Shown here: positions 12,275 to 13,810 of the stretch, in pieces
Layout of the letters: each line of letters opens with the position of its first letter
Position numbering within the stretch: position 1 is the first letter of the stretch
Assembly (NCBI GenBank): GCA_964519585.1
Contig: CAZFIO010000046.1
Coordinates: 1-13,810 of the forward strand
Reading direction: 5' to 3'
Source of the DNA: CAZFIO01 sp964519585
GTDB lineage: Bacteria > Bacillota > Clostridia > Tissierellales > Tissierellaceae
DNA length: 13,810 bases
Notes under the pieces: generated by a model
What the model was told of the DNA's origin: nothing
The model's input: the letters and a program-made list of their open reading frames with translations, nothing else
The model's database searches: none
Position numbers and translations under genes: made by a program

Positions 12275-13810
12275 CTACTTGTTTTTCCTAAAGTCTTTTA
12301 AATCTATAATTTTTTCTTTTGCGAAATCATTTGAAGATTCATATAAGGCCCTAAAAATCTTCTGGCCCATGTTGGTAATCTTAAAGGTGGAAATATCATC
12401 CTTAAAAGATACAAGATTAAAAATGTTTAAAAAGAACAAGGCTTCCTTTAAGAAGTTTAATAAAGCCTTGGGAAAATCACTTAGCTCATAGCCTATATTT
12501 GGATCCATGGAAATAAATACTTTTATAATATCTTCTTTTGTTTTTTCAACTTGAGAAATCTTGGAGAAATAATCTAAAGACCATAGATATTGGAGTAAGA
12601 TTACATACTTCTCCTGGTCTACTAATTTTAAGAAGGATATTGCATTTGGCTCCAGGTCTAGATAATCATCATATAAATAAATTATACCTAAATCGAAGGC
12701 GCATTGATAGAAAAAGTCTATCAATGGGAAAGAGCCCTGGTTGGGTGCACTTGATAAGGGCTTAAACTTATTGTCCAGATTATTGTTTATTTCTATCAAA
12801 TCTTTTCTTTTAAGATGTTTATTTTTACTAGTAGTCTCAGGATTCTTTTCACCAATATAAAGGATAAAGTATTCAAAATCATCAAGAAGGCTTGTTATCT
12901 TTTTATTAAAGTTAACAAGAGTTAGCAAGGACTTATCCATATCAAATATGTCATTATGGATTAATTTTTCCATAAAGTGAAATCTATTTGCACTAATTTC
13001 CAGGATTTCACCATAGGTCTGCCTATATTTAGAATCTTTTTTCTTTAAAAATTGTATATATTTAACCAAGGTTCTTATATAAGAGTTTAAGGATGCTTTA
13101 GAGTCTATAAAACCCTCTTCTATCCCTAGGTTTATAAAATCATAAAGATCAACCTGATGGAAGTCAGATAGAAACATATTTTTACTTGCCAAGTAATATT
13201 CAAATATATTGATTAAATTTGTGGAATATTCCTTAACCCTTATACTTCCTTCTTTTCTTTCAATATAGGAAGAAAACTCATCTAATTCATTAAATAAATA
13301 GCTATCAACATCCTCCCTCATATCCAGTAGGTTAAATATGGCTGTGCTGTAGATCCTGTAGATATTTAGTGCATATTGTTTCAAATAGTTTTTTATAGTT
13401 AGCTGAGGATAGGCCTTCCTTACATTGTTAAAATCTAACAAGATATTATTTAAAAATTCAGTTTTTGTCTCAGAAGGCAAGTGATTTATATCACCTATAA
13501 AATTATAAGTATCCAGGACCCTACAAACCCTAGCTAGTAAGATTTCCCCTTCATCTATAGCATCGATTAACTCAGGCTCCCATAACTTATAATCTTTTTT
13601 CATTAGTAAATCCCTTAGATAAATATACTCCTCATCATATTTTAAGATTTCAAAAACAGATAGGTGGCTGTTTTTTCTTTCCTTAAGATAGGATATTTCC
13701 TTTGGACAAATTCTAGAGTTTTTATTATTCAAAAACTTATAAATAATATTGGTCTCATCCTCTATAAGATAATCAGTAAACACCAACATATTGAAGCCAA
13801 TTTTATTTTC
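12275..13810 (-). CDS. Unrecognised large cytosolic protein, probably 5'-partial
   Basis: From the first Met in the window (13789) the product is 504 aa, but the frame stays open to the right edge. The sequence around that Met (GFNMLVFTDYLIED) looks like the middle of a domain, so the true start is probably outside. I cannot assign a family. About residues 40-90 (LSVFEILKYDEEYIYLRDLL ... EGEILLARVCRV) look like a small beta domain seen next to SEC-C-type or uncharacterised clostridial proteins; this is a weak resemblance. The rest is mostly helical and rich in K, D, L, F and Y. A C-terminal segment (FKITNMGQKIFRALYE) resembles a winged-helix end. No signal peptide, membrane helix or catalytic motif is seen. 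It is followed after 21 bp by the S9 peptidase gene. Confidence 0.75.
   Translation of the reverse strand, partial: ENKIGFNMLVFTDYLIEDETNIIYKFLNNKNSRICPKEISYLKERKNSHLSVFEILKYDEEYIYLRDLLMKKDYKLWEPELIDAIDEGEILLARVCRVLDTYNFIGDINHLPSETKTEFLNNILLDFNNVRKAYPQLTIKNYLKQYALNIYRIYSTAIFNLLDMREDVDSYLFNELDEFSSYIERKEGSIRVKEYSTNLINIFEYYLASKNMFLSDFHQVDLYDFINLGIEEGFIDSKASLNSYIRTLVKYIQFLKKKDSKYRQTYGEILEISANRFHFMEKLIHNDIFDMDKSLLTLVNFNKKITSLLDDFEYFILYIGEKNPETTSKNKHLKRKDLIEINNNLDNKFKPLSSAPNQGSFPLIDFFYQCAFDLGIIYLYDDYLDLEPNAISFLKLVDQEKYVILLQYLWSLDYFSKISQVEKTKEDIIKVFISMDPNIGYELSDFPKALLNFLKEALFFLNIFNLVSFKDDISTFKITNMGQKIFRALYESSNDFAKEKIIDLKDFRKNK

Noticed and set aside
12279..12765. Plus-strand reading frames opposite the large unrecognised gene (12279-12491, 12538-12765)
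   Set aside because: They lack ribosome binding sites and are antisense to a long well-spaced coding frame.

Overview
The window is about 33% GC overall, uses AGG/ATA/TTA codons heavily, and has strong Shine-Dalgarno sites and compact U-tract terminators. This fits a low-GC Gram-positive anaerobe of the Clostridia (Tissierellales-like is my guess, from gene style only). All family names come from motifs read by eye; no search was run.

Region 1 (1-2374) looks accessory. It opens with the C-terminal end of a SPOR-domain protein (probably a cell-wall amidase), closed by a terminator. Next comes a tight three-gene operon (about 367-1765): a small helical protein, a MazF/PemK-like ribonuclease carrying a C-terminal double zinc ribbon, and a 184-aa helical protein whose start overlaps the MazF stop as ATGA. 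A terminator, a 44-aa small ORF and another hairpin follow. A tRNA-Pro(TGG) on the minus strand, with its own promoter and terminator, closes the region. Its 3' end faces the accessory genes, which is where tRNA-targeting integrases would place an island.

Region 2 (2553-7798) reads rightward and is mostly housekeeping. A small-multidrug-export-type membrane protein (COG2426 family) is followed by metK behind a clear SAM-I riboswitch. Then come recD2 (TTG start) and comF, 9 bp apart. A 230-bp GC-rich inverted-repeat element (4575-4804) sits between the likely recD2 promoter and the recD2 ribosome binding site. The 3' end of comF is unusual: its last 30 codons run over a perfect 13-bp-stem palindrome and then over a sequence that matches the antisense of the yihY 3' end, 1.6 kb away.

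Region 3 (7799-13810) reads leftward. An ECF sigma factor and its membrane-anchored anti-sigma factor form one operon, convergent with comF. Beyond them lies a second leftward operon: an unrecognised protein of more than 500 aa running off the right edge, then an S9-family serine peptidase, then a YihY/BrkB membrane protein, closed by a strong terminator. The sigma/anti-sigma pair lies between two directly repeated copies of the yihY 3'-end sequence.

The most unusual items are the MazF-zinc-ribbon operon with unrecognised helical partners, and the chimeric comF tail with its yihY ghost. The element in the recD2 leader comes next.
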